Notes under the pieces: generated by a model
The model's input: only the letters and a program-made list of their open reading frames with translations
Told to the model about the DNA's origin: nothing
Database searches by the model: none
Assembly: GCA_944321205.1 (NCBI GenBank)
Contig: CALUKK010000149.1
Location: 1-53,983 of the forward strand
DNA length: 53,983 bases
Direction of reading: 5' to 3'
Source of the DNA: an uncultured Alistipes sp.
GTDB taxonomy: Bacteria > Bacteroidota > Bacteroidia > Bacteroidales > Rikenellaceae
Made by a program: the position numbers and the translations under genes
Shown: positions 26,302-35,489 of the stretch, piece by piece
Layout of the letters: each line of letters opens with the position of its first letter
How positions within the stretch are numbered: the first letter of the stretch is position 1

Positions 26302-26309
26302 TATATTTG
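26302..26309 (+). promoter_or_regulatory. -7 promoter box of the Omp28-like operon
   Basis: TATATTTG, a full consensus match. The transcript would start near 26315 and carry an unusually long leader of about 345 bases, containing the leader peptide and terminator described separately. A stem at the very 5' end pairs ACTGAG (26319-26324) with CTCAGT (26342-26347). Confidence 0.6.
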
Positions 26310-26370
26310 CAACGAATCACTGAGAAAAAGCAACCTTGCTCCTCAGTTTTAATGAATGGATCCCATACTC

Positions 26371-26493
26371 ATGAACAGATTGGAAAATAATCGTCCGGCA
26401 ATTGGAATCAGGGGCTTCGAACGACAGCCGTTCGCTGCGAACTCCGCCATTATTATTGCTGCGTCGATTATTTCCATTATTATTCGGGAGTAA
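26371..26493 (+). CDS. isoleucine-rich leader peptide (40 aa)
   Basis: Short frame starting MNRLENNRPAIGIRG and ending AIIIAASIISIIIRE then TAA. The last 15 codons hold eight ATT isoleucine codons in runs of 3, 2 and 3, close to the stop. It starts about 55 bases after the predicted transcription start and is followed within 30 bases by alternative hairpins and a T7 tract. This is the layout of an ilv-type attenuator leader. It was found by reading the long leader by hand. Translation is inferred; the ribosome binding site is weak, as is usual in this phylum. Confidence 0.6.
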   Translation: MNRLENNRPAIGIRGFERQPFAANSAIIIAASIISIIIRE

Positions 26494-26494
26494 T

Positions 26495-26569
26495 CCGGGA
26501 ATCCATTGGTCATACGAGATATCGCTTGCAGCACCGGTGGATTCCCCGGCGGATGCAGGCGATTTTTTT
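26495..26569 (+). promoter_or_regulatory. Attenuator: antiterminator hairpin overlapping a T7 Rho-independent terminator
   Basis: The terminator pairs ATCGCTTGCA (26521-26530) with TGCAGGCGAT (26554-26563), one G-U pair, and is followed by T7 (26563-26569). The competing stem pairs 26495-26510 with 26533-26549 (about 16 bp, one bulge, two G-U pairs). The terminator's 5' arm lies in the loop of the competing stem and the two are interleaved, so they should not coexist. A ribosome stalled at the isoleucine codons of the leader peptide would favour one fold. The downstream gene is the Omp28-like lipoprotein at 26660. Confidence 0.6.
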
Positions 26570-26659
26570 ATAAGAACAAACTAAAAAATGCTGAAGTAAA
26601 TTCCGATTCAGACATATCATCAGAACAATCACAATCCATTTTAATCATCCCAAATCAAC

Positions 26660-27972
26660 ATGAAAAGAACTCTTAAACTCATGTCTATCAGCGCATTATC
26701 GGCGCCCTTCTAGTCGGGGGGGGGTGTTCGTCCGGTAGCGGTGACAAGGAACCGGCCAAAGGTGGAACGACCCTAACGCTCTCCACCTCTTCGACATCCA
26801 TTCTGGCAAACGGCGAAGATGCCGCACAACTGTCAGCCTATTACAGCGGCACCAAGTCGGATGTCACGGCACAAGCCGAATTCTTCGCCAACGATCAGGC
26901 GCTCCCAACCTCCGAATTCACCACCACAACCGCCGGGAGCTACACCATCAAGGCCGTATACGAGGGAGTCACCTCCAACACAATCACCATTACGGCCGTT
27001 TCGGGCGAAAGCGCCCAAGGCATTCGTCTCGAATCTTCAAAAAGCACGATCTATCCGGATGGCGGGGACTTTGCCGTTCTCACACTTAAAAATCAAAGCG
27101 GGGCCGATGTAACGGCCCAGGGGACCTTCTACGCCAACGGCGAAGAACTGGAAGGCAACCGTTTCAGCACGACGAAAGGCTCGACACAACCGGTAACAAT
27201 CACCGCGAAATTCAACGGGCTGGATGTCGAGGGCAGCGTCCAGATCTACGCACTTTCGACCGCAGCCTTTACGAGCCGGATGCTGCTGGAGGACATCACC
27301 AAGACCAACTGCACCAATTGCCCGACCGTCATCCGTCTGATCGACGAAAATCTCCGCAAGGACAATCCGCAGACGGTTGTAGCCTACAGCATCCACAACT
27401 CCGGAAGCGACATCTACAAAAACTATTACAGCGAGACTACGCAAGCCTTCGCTGACGCATTCTATCCATACATGGATATAAACACGGAGGGTCTCGATGC
27501 CCCGGCCCCTCAAGTTTATCTCAACCGCAACAAGACAAAAATCGACTACAAGACAACCACCGCCGAAGAACTGCGCTACCAGGCACAGAACGGACCGAAG
27601 GATGTAGCCATCGCCATGGAATCCTCGCGGACGGAATCTACCGTTACGGTCACGGTTACCGTAGGTACGAAACGGGCCTTCTCGGGAAAGATCGTTGCCG
27701 TGTTAGTTGAAAGCGGAATCAAGGCCAACCAATGGGACATGGGTCTCATCGAAATGTACCGCATCATGCGCGGTTACGCCCCCTCGATGGATGGTGAACC
27801 GAAGAGTTTCGAAGCCAACTCGACACTCACCTACACGACGTCGTTCGATCTGAGCAAGACGACGGTCGAGGATATCAACAACTGCGAATTGATCGTCTTC
27901 GTAACGGACAATGCCGACGGGCTGTGCGAAAACGTACAGTACGCCAAGGTCGACGAGGCCAAAGGATACTAG
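26660..27972 (+). pseudogene. Omp28-like surface lipoprotein with Ig-like domains, frameshifted in its signal peptide
   Basis: From the ATG at 26660 the frame reads MKRTLKLMSISAL then meets TAG at 26711. The main frame runs from before 26701 (GALLVGGGCSSGSGDK) to a stop at 27970. Inserting one base near 26695-26700 would give a perfect lipoprotein signal MKRTLKLMSISALIGALLVGGGC, so one base is missing. A run of nine G (26716-26724) lies next to the lipobox, but changing its length cannot repair the frame because the TAG precedes it. The mature part has two Ig-like repeats, then an Omp28/thioredoxin-like domain (MLLEDITKTNCTNCPTVIRLI with a CxxC). No in-frame ATG exists until 27280, which would lack a signal peptide. 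It is followed after 15 bases by DUF6029. Confidence 0.75.
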
Positions 27973-27987
27973 CAGACGGGGCGGATC

Positions 27988-29604
27988 ATGCAACTACGAA
28001 TCCTCACTTCTACGCTGACGCTGTTGTGCGCAACCCTGACGGTTGCAGCACAGCAGACGTCGGATGCCAAGCCCAAACGCGACTGGGGAAAGCTGAGCGG
28101 CAGTGTCGAATCCTCATGGGGAATCTATATGAAGGACTCGGCGCTGGGTATCGACAAGCTTAACCAGACCTATGGTACGAACACCTACGTCAACCTGGGA
28201 TATGCCATCAAGGGATTCCGCTTCGGCCTTCAGTACGACATCTTTGAGAAACCGATGATCGGCTACGACCCGCTGCTCGAAGGAAACGGTCTGATGGGCG
28301 GATTCGCCGCCTGGTCCAATTCCAAATGGGAGGTAACGCTGGGAACCTATGTCGAACAGTTCGGCAGCGGTCTGATCCTGCGGGCCTACGAGGAGCGCGA
28401 GATGGGTATCAACACCTCGCTGCTGGGCGGAAATCTCCACTGGCGTCCGGCCAGCTGGCTGTCGACCAAATTCGTTGTCGGCAAGCCGCGGCGCTTCATG
28501 GAGTTTGCCGATGCCTGGGTCTACGGAGCCGATGCGGAGCTTTCGCTGCTTGAGCTGGCAGCGCCACAAAGCGATGCGCTGCTGCTTCTGGGCGGCTCGT
28601 GGGTCCTGCGCGACGATGTTTCGAAGAATCGTCCCAAAGGCTATCCCTCCAGCATCAATGCCTTCAGCGGCCGCGTCGACTTTTCGAAGGGGGCCCTCTC
28701 GGTAGGCGGCGAGTATGTCCACAAAGGCTACGGTCTGCGTATGGATCCCCGTTACGCCACCGACAAGGGCACGGGACAGGCCCTGCTGCTCAACGCCGGG
28801 TTCGATCTTCCGGGATTCGGCATGTCGGCCGTCTGGCGCTCGATCGAGAACATGGCCTGGCCCCAGGAAAACGGTTCGCTGCAAACCGTCGACCTGAACT
28901 ACATCCCCGCGCTGACCAAACAGCACAAATATGCCCTTTGCTCGCTTTTCCCGCATGAGGTTCACAACTACGGAGGAGAGACGGGCGGTCAGATCGATCT
29001 TTTCGGCGAGATTCCCGTGGGAGGACATCCGCGCCGGCCGCTGCGCTTTGCCATCAACGCCTCGATGTACAAGGACATGGAGCGTACGGGCCGCCACTAC
29101 AAATTCATGGGCATGGGCGGAGATCTCTCCTTTGCCGAGGCCAACCTCGAACTCGAGAAGAAGTGGGGCCCCGACTGGAAGACAATCCTGGTCTTCGCCT
29201 ACCAGCGGCAGAATGAGTTCAGCCGCTACGGTTTCGGTGAAATGCACATGAATACCGAGATCATCGTCGGCGACGTGCTGTGGCAGATCAGCTCCAAAAC
29301 ATCGCTGCGCGCCGAGGTGCAACACGCCTGGAGTGATTCGCGCGACGACCAGCGCTGGATGATGGGGCTTCTCGAACTGGGTATCGCCCCGCAGTGGATG
29401 GTCTACGTCAGCGACATGTGCAACTACCAGAGCTACGGCGACAATATCCACTACTTCAACGCCGGAGTGAGCTATGCCTACAAGTTCCTGCGGGCCGGAG
29501 TCTCGTTCGGGCGTTACCGGGCCGGCGAAGTCTGCTCGGGAGGAATCTGCCGCTACGTACCCGAACATACGGGGGTGAATCTCCAGCTCTCGATCATCCT
29601 GTGA
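27988..29604 (+). CDS. DUF6029 family outer-membrane protein
   Basis: Exported protein of 538 residues with a signal peptide ending TVAAQ (about residue 21). The body is a series of amphipathic strands with many aromatic residues and a final strand TGVNLQLSIIL ending in a hydrophobic residue, which indicates an outer-membrane beta-barrel (LSGSVESSWGIYM; INTSLLGGNLHWRPASW; GVSYAYKFLRAGVSFGRYR). Family members commonly lie next to Omp28-like lipoproteins in Bacteroidales, as here (15-base gap), so the two probably work as a barrel plus surface lipoprotein. The function is unknown. Confidence 0.82.
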   Translation: MQLRILTSTLTLLCATLTVAAQQTSDAKPKRDWGKLSGSVESSWGIYMKDSALGIDKLNQTYGTNTYVNLGYAIKGFRFGLQYDIFEKPMIGYDPLLEGNGLMGGFAAWSNSKWEVTLGTYVEQFGSGLILRAYEEREMGINTSLLGGNLHWRPASWLSTKFVVGKPRRFMEFADAWVYGADAELSLLELAAPQSDALLLLGGSWVLRDDVSKNRPKGYPSSINAFSGRVDFSKGALSVGGEYVHKGYGLRMDPRYATDKGTGQALLLNAGFDLPGFGMSAVWRSIENMAWPQENGSLQTVDLNYIPALTKQHKYALCSLFPHEVHNYGGETGGQIDLFGEIPVGGHPRRPLRFAINASMYKDMERTGRHYKFMGMGGDLSFAEANLELEKKWGPDWKTILVFAYQRQNEFSRYGFGEMHMNTEIIVGDVLWQISSKTSLRAEVQHAWSDSRDDQRWMMGLLELGIAPQWMVYVSDMCNYQSYGDNIHYFNAGVSYAYKFLRAGVSFGRYRAGEVCSGGICRYVPEHTGVNLQLSIIL

Positions 29605-29773
29605 TCCGGCACCGGAGGCATGAAGGCTGCCAATTCGGCACCGCGGAGGCGGGCGTTTCTGCGGTCGGTTCCAGCCCGGAAAGGATCACCCGATTCCGGC
29701 ACACGACAACAATTGAAAGCTCAATCACAAAAAATACAAACACCCTTTTTAATCACCAAACAAATCCACACTT

Positions 29774-32221
29774 ATGAGAAAACTGTTACACGTATGGAGT
29801 ACGCTCCTTGCTGTGGGAGTGCTCTGCGGAATGAGTTCCTGCTCGAAAGACGACGCAGCGACACCCGCCAAGGTGAGCGTCGGGACCAAGACACTCACCT
29901 TCGAGGCCTTGACCACCGAAGCCCAGACCGTCACCGTTGACGCCGACCAGGACTGGAGCTTCGAAGTGACGGGCGACACGCAGATCTGCGACGTTACGCG
30001 TGAGGAGGGAGGCAACACGCTGACCGTAACGCCGAAATTCAACTACGACAATGTCCCTTACACGGCGTATATCGAGATCACGGCCGGTCAGGGCGACAGC
30101 CAGACCACCGAGAAAATCGAGGTGAAGCAGGATGCCAATGCCGACACATACCTGCAGATGCTGGACAACGCCCTGAATGTCGACAATCCGATGATTATGC
30201 TCGCTTCGGAAGAGGGTGCCGGAGAGACGGAGTACAAGATTCTCCTCACGACGAACAACAAACTGACGGTGATCTATTCGGAGGACCAGACCGACCATTC
30301 GCAGAATGCTACGACGGAGTCCCGGGCCGCCATCGAGGATTGCCCCTGGATTACCTATGAGATCGGCGAAGAGACGACGGCCGACGGTCCGGTTACGGCC
30401 CTGACGCTCAAGTGCGAGACCTACGATAACCTGAAGGAGCCCCGCATCGCCTATCTGGAGATCGTGAGCGGTGAAGGCACGAAAAACAAGGTCGTAACGA
30501 AGCGCCTCGGCGTCACGCAGCTTCCCAAAGAGGGATCGATCGTTCCCAGCATTGAGGGCGGCAAACTGGAGTTCGCCTACGACGCAACCGAGCCCTTAAC
30601 CTTCTCCGTAGCAGCCAATGTCGACTACACGTACGCGTGGAACACGTTCACACCGGATTGGGTTACATTGGAGGAGATTACGGAGGAGGGAAGCAAGATG
30701 CGGAGCTTCTCGATTTCTGTCGATCCCTGGACGGGACTCCAACCGCGTGAGGTACCGCTCGACTTCATTGCAAACGAAGGTCTGGATGTCGCTTCTGCCC
30801 TCATAACCATCGTCCAGACTGCCGCGCCGAAGGCCTCCCTGTCGGTCGACACAAACAGTCTTGTTTTCAAACACGGAGAAGGAAACAAGTCACAGTACGT
30901 CGGAGTAACGACCTCGTTCTCTACGGTAACCGTCACGACGGTCGACAATGAAACAAACCAGGAGGCTCAATGGCTCATTGCGGAATATGATTCGGGAGCA
31001 ACCATGCTCACCGTCAAGGTAAACGGAGAAAGCGAAAACGATCGCAACGCGGTCATTACGCTCCACTGCGGCGGCAACGGTAACGAAGCCTCCGTACAGA
31101 TTCCCGTTACGCAGATCGGAACAACGCCCACGCTGGTGCTTGATCCCGAGACCATCGAACTCGATTCGAAGGGTACGGCCAAGACCATCTCCGTTTTGAC
31201 GAATCAGCCCGAATGGGAGGTGGTCAATACTTCGGAGGACTTCACCATCACGACCGACAAGGAAAACAACACCATTACCGTTACGGGTAGCGAACTTCCG
31301 TCCGGAACCCGTGAATTTACCTATACGGTAAAAGCCGGTGAGGTAGAAAAGCAGTTCACCGTGATCCAGAAGACCGCACTCAAGGTGGGTGATCCCTACG
31401 TCGTCAACGGAGAGACCGTAGGTATAGTTTATAAGGTCAATGAGGATGGTCTGCATGGAAAAGCCTACGCCCTGACCGTATACAACAAGACCGACAAGTA
31501 TTTCTGCCATACGGGTGATGATCCTAAAATAAGGTTCAAAGATCAACCATATGCTCCATTAAGCACTACCGACGGTCTTGACAACCAAAAGAAACTGATG
31601 ACGATGCCCAATTGGGAGACATATTGTCAGATGACCAAATGGACGGTCGAGTTGGGTGAAAAACAGGGTGTCAACTGGTATATCCCGGCCATCGATGAGT
31701 TGAAGGAGTTGGTTGAAGTGATGAGCGGCACCAAATATAATGAAAACGGAACCCTTCCCGCGTACGACGACCCTCAACTTGACGCGGCGTGGGATATTGT
31801 ACGAAATCTTTATAGACAATACACCTCCGATCAATACATCGTCTTCAACTGGGGTTGGACGATTTGGACTGAAAAACCGGAAGGCGGCTACGAAACCGTT
31901 AAGTACGATGATGGCACCAAACAAACGACCGATATATTCATCGTAACTCAACCGGCAGATCCCGAAAATGGCATTTATATGGATCAAGGTTATTGGACTA
32001 TTGATGAACCCGGAGATGACAGGGCCTACTGATGGATCTCTTCCACGGTAGTTGATGATCAAGGAGAGTGGCTTGCAACGATCATATTGGGGGACGAGGA
32101 GGAGACATACTATCCCAACGGCTCCATAGTAACAATATACGGCACACCTGCCAGCACCAATACCACTACACTTGACTGGACGATAAGCGGCGGTTCGATC
32201 CACCCGATCTGCCAGTTCTAA
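29774..32221 (+). pseudogene. multi-BACON-domain surface lipoprotein (paralogue 2) interrupted by an in-frame TGA
   Basis: Lipoprotein (MSSCSKDD, near Cys24) homologous to the gene at 22032: several BACON repeats (EVKQDAN, LGVTQLPK, ITIVQTAAP, VTQIGTT, TVIQKTALK), then a FISUMP/DUF1566-like domain (DGLDNQKKLMTMPNWETYCQ, VNWYIPAIDELKELV). Translation stops at TGA 32030-32032 after 752 residues. Past it the same frame stays open for 62 codons, beginning WISSTVVDDQGEW and ending SGGSIHPICQF, matching WFSSTVES and SVHPICRF in the paralogue. The TGA stands where the paralogue has Arg (CGG), so it is a nonsense change or a read-through site. The last 700 bases are visibly richer in A/T than the rest. 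Confidence 0.8.
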
Positions 32222-32251
32222 CCTGCGGACGGTTCGCCGGAACCGTAAAAC

Positions 32252-32286
32252 GGAACGGAGCCCCTTTATGGGGGCCCCGTTCTTTT
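32252..32286 (+). terminator. Rho-independent terminator after the second BACON gene
   Basis: GAACGG(A)GCCCC and GGGGGC(C)CCGTTC form a near-perfect stem around TTTAT, followed by TTTT. It lies 31 bases past the TAA at 32219-32221, that is, beyond the region after the TGA, supporting 32221 as the original gene end. Confidence 0.75.
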
Positions 32287-32327
32287 CCGGAAAAAACTTA
32301 TAACAAACATTATTCCTAACCCTTTCA

Positions 32328-35300
32328 ATGGAAAAAATCCATTCCCGCAACAGATGGACCAGTGCCGGCCTGCGCCGCTCGGCCGTCTTTCTGTTCTGTC
32401 TGCTGACAACGACTCTGCTGTCGCTGTCCGACCTCCGGGCTGCGGATACGAAACCCCGGGTACAGATCTCTGGCGTGGTGACCGACACGGGCGGATTGCC
32501 CGTTCCCGGTGCTTCGGTGGTCCTGCACGGCACGACCATCGGTATCTCGACCGATACGGACGGTAAATTCACGCTCGAATTCGATGAACGACCCAACATC
32601 ATTATCGACGTGTCGTTCATCGGCATGAAAAAACAGGAAATCCCCGTCACTCCCCGCAATGGCAAGGCCGATCTGAAGGTGGTGCTCGAAAGCGATACCG
32701 AAATCGAAGAGGTCGTCGTTACGGGTATCTTCAACCGCAAGAAGGAGGGTTACACCGGTTCGGTGAACACCATCAAGGGCGAAGACATCAAAAAATACTC
32801 CACAACGAACATCGCCAAGGCCATCAGTGCCATGGAACCGAGTTTCCGCGTGATGGAAAACTTCGAAATGGGTTCGGACCCCAACGCGCTGCCCGACATG
32901 CGCATGCGCGGTACGTCGACGCTGCCCGGCGGCTCGACCGGAGACGGACTGGTCTCGCTGCAGGGTGAGTACGACACCTACCCCAACCAGCCGCTGCTGC
33001 TGCTCGACGGATTCGAAATCGACGTGCAGACAATGGCCGACCTCGACCCCGACCGCGTGGCCTCGATCACCATTCTGAAGGATGCCTCGGCCACGGCCAT
33101 CTACGGTTCGAAGGCCTCGAACGGTGTGATCGTCATCGAAACCCTGGCCCCGAAACCCGGCGCCATCAACGTCACCTACAGCGGTAACGTCCGCGTCGAG
33201 ATGCCCGACCTCTCGTCCTACAACCTGATGAACTCCGCAGAGAAGATCTACGCCGAAAAACTCGCCGGACTCTATGCCGAAAACGACCTGGCATCGCAGC
33301 GGGACTATCAGTCGCGTCTGCGCGAGGTGAAGCGCGGCGTGGACACCTACTGGCTCTCGCAGCCGTTGCGCACGTCGGTGCAGCAGCGTCACGCCGTGAC
33401 GCTCGAAGGCGGATCGAACGAACTGCGTTACAAACTCTACGCCGGACTGAACGAGACGCCGGGTGTGATGAAGGGTTCGAAACGAAGCACCCAGACCGCC
33501 TCGCTCGACCTGAGCTACCGTTTCAAGAAGTTCCTGCTCAAGAACAGCGTCACGGCCGACAATGCCGTGGGCAACGAAAGCCCCTACGGTTCGTTCAGCG
33601 AGTACGCCCAGCTGAACCCCTATCTGCGGCCCTATGACGAGAACGGGAACATCAACAACGTCATGCAGACCCGGAACAAGCTCTACAGCGGCAACGGAAA
33701 CAACTACGAAGTGGCCAACCCGCTCTATAATACAACCTTCCACAGTCTGAACCGTACGACCGACTTTACGATCCGCGAGCTTTTCAAACTCGAATACCGC
33801 CCCGCTGAAGAGTGGATCCTGCAGGGTAACGTCTCGCTGAGCAAGAGCAACGGAAAGGCCGAAGTCTTCCGTCCGGGATACCACACGGCCTTCAAGGATG
33901 TGACCGATCCGGCCCTGAAGGGCGACTTCACGCGTACGCAGTCCGAATCGTTCAACTACGCCGTGGACTTCACGGTGATGTACAACAAGAACATCAAGAA
34001 CACGCACTACATCACGGCCAACCTCCGCTATTCGGTCGAACAGACCAGCGACGAAGCCTACGGTGCCAAAGTGACCGGATTCCCCAACGACCGCATGGAT
34101 CACATCCTCTTCGGCAAGAAGTACGACGAAAACATGTCCGGATCGGAGAATACGTCGCGCAGTGTCGGTGGCGTACTGGCTCTGGGATACTCCTACAAAT
34201 ACCGCTACTCGTTCGATGCCAACATCCGTATGGACGGATCGTCACAGTTCGGCAAGGACAACCGTTTCGCCCCGTTCTGGTCGGCAGGCTTCAAATGGAA
34301 CATCACCAACGAGGAGTTCCTGAAGAAGGCCAACAAGAAGTGGCTCGATGATCTGGTGTTCGCCACCTCGTACGGTATCACCGGTAACCAGGGTTTCGCA
34401 CCCTACCAGTCGCGTCAGGTATACTCCTACTCGAATCTGATGCGTTACTACCTGTCGTCCGACGCTACGGGTATCGAACTCGTCGCTCTGGGTAACGACC
34501 ACCTGAAGTGGCAGCAGACCGCCACCTGGAACACCCGGATCGAACTGTCGGCCTTCAAGGGTCGTCTGACCGCCCGCGCCGAATACTATATCAAGAATAC
34601 GAAAAACTCGCTGGCTCAGATCACCCTGGCACCGTCGCTGGGATTCGCTTCGTATCCCGAGAACATGGGAACGCTTGAAAACAAGGGTATCGAGCTGAAC
34701 CTGGCCGTAATCCCCTACCGCAACGAAGCCACACAGTCCTACTGGGTGGTATCGGTCAACGGTTCGCACAACAAGAACAAACTCAAGCAGATTTCGCAGG
34801 CGCTGCAGCACCAGAACGAAATCAACGCCTCGGCCGAAACCATCTCGCCGCTGCCGCGCTATGTCGAAGGACAATCCACAACGGGCATCTGGGCCGTCCG
34901 CTCGCTGGGTATCGACCCCGCAACGGGAGACGAAATTCTGCTCAAGCGTGACGGCTCGATCACGAGCATTTACGATGCAGTCGATGCGGTGCTGTGCGGC
35001 GACACGGAGCCCAAATGGCAGGGGACGATCAACACTTCGTTCCAATACAAGGGCTTCGGGGCCAATGTGGCCTTCACCTACCGCTTCGGCGGACAGATGT
35101 ACAACGAAACGCTCGTCTCCAAGGTCGAGAATGCCGACCTGCGCTACAATGCCGACCGCCGCGTGCTGACCGAACGCTGGCAGAACCCGGGCGACGTGGC
35201 CCAGTACAAACGTCTGACCAATTCGGCGAACGGTTCGAACACGCAGCAGACCTCGCGTTTCGTAATGGACGAAAACACGCTTCAGATGGGTTCGTTCTCA

Positions 35301-35477
35301 CTCACCTACCGCATGGACCGCAACAACACGCCATTCCTTTCGAAACTGAAAATCAGCTCGATGAAATGGGGATTCACCATGGAGGACGTCTTCTACGTGT
35401 CGACGATCAAACGCGAACGCGGTACGATCTATCCCTTCTCGCGCCAGTTCGCCCTGTCGCTTAACATTGTATTCTAA
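32328..35477 (+). CDS. SusC/RagA family TonB-linked outer-membrane transporter
   Basis: TonB-dependent importer of 1049 residues. After the signal peptide (about residue 38) comes a carboxypeptidase-regulatory-like domain (VQISGVVTDTGGLPVPGASVVLHGTTIGISTDTDGKF, given here in parts: ISGVVTDTGGLPVPGASVV at about 46-65). Then the TonB box region (IEEVVVTGIF, near 128-136), the plug with LLLLDGFEIDVQTMADLDPDRV and the SusC signature SITILKDASATAIYGSKASNGVI, and a 22-strand-type barrel ending QFALSLNIVF. It is the first gene of a seven-gene operon with SusD, lipoproteins and proteases. Together with SusD it would capture and import oligomers; the protease genes point to peptides. Confidence 0.95.
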   Translation: MEKIHSRNRWTSAGLRRSAVFLFCLLTTTLLSLSDLRAADTKPRVQISGVVTDTGGLPVPGASVVLHGTTIGISTDTDGKFTLEFDERPNIIIDVSFIGMKKQEIPVTPRNGKADLKVVLESDTEIEEVVVTGIFNRKKEGYTGSVNTIKGEDIKKYSTTNIAKAISAMEPSFRVMENFEMGSDPNALPDMRMRGTSTLPGGSTGDGLVSLQGEYDTYPNQPLLLLDGFEIDVQTMADLDPDRVASITILKDASATAIYGSKASNGVIVIETLAPKPGAINVTYSGNVRVEMPDLSSYNLMNSAEKIYAEKLAGLYAENDLASQRDYQSRLREVKRGVDTYWLSQPLRTSVQQRHAVTLEGGSNELRYKLYAGLNETPGVMKGSKRSTQTASLDLSYRFKKFLLKNSVTADNAVGNESPYGSFSEYAQLNPYLRPYDENGNINNVMQTRNKLYSGNGNNYEVANPLYNTTFHSLNRTTDFTIRELFKLEYRPAEEWILQGNVSLSKSNGKAEVFRPGYHTAFKDVTDPALKGDFTRTQSESFNYAVDFTVMYNKNIKNTHYITANLRYSVEQTSDEAYGAKVTGFPNDRMDHILFGKKYDENMSGSENTSRSVGGVLALGYSYKYRYSFDANIRMDGSSQFGKDNRFAPFWSAGFKWNITNEEFLKKANKKWLDDLVFATSYGITGNQGFAPYQSRQVYSYSNLMRYYLSSDATGIELVALGNDHLKWQQTATWNTRIELSAFKGRLTARAEYYIKNTKNSLAQITLAPSLGFASYPENMGTLENKGIELNLAVIPYRNEATQSYWVVSVNGSHNKNKLKQISQALQHQNEINASAETISPLPRYVEGQSTTGIWAVRSLGIDPATGDEILLKRDGSITSIYDAVDAVLCGDTEPKWQGTINTSFQYKGFGANVAFTYRFGGQMYNETLVSKVENADLRYNADRRVLTERWQNPGDVAQYKRLTNSANGSNTQQTSRFVMDENTLQMGSFSLTYRMDRNNTPFLSKLKISSMKWGFTMEDVFYVSTIKRERGTIYPFSRQFALSLNIVF

Positions 35478-35489
35478 GTATTCTAACGC

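Noticed and set aside
26716..26724. G9 tract as a simple on/off phase switch for the Omp28-like gene
   Set aside because: In the ATG frame a TAG (26711-26713) comes before the tract, so changing the tract length cannot join the start to the main frame.
32325..34103. 592-codon minus-strand frame opposite SusC
   Set aside because: Antisense shadow; SusC plug and signature motifs are on the plus strand.
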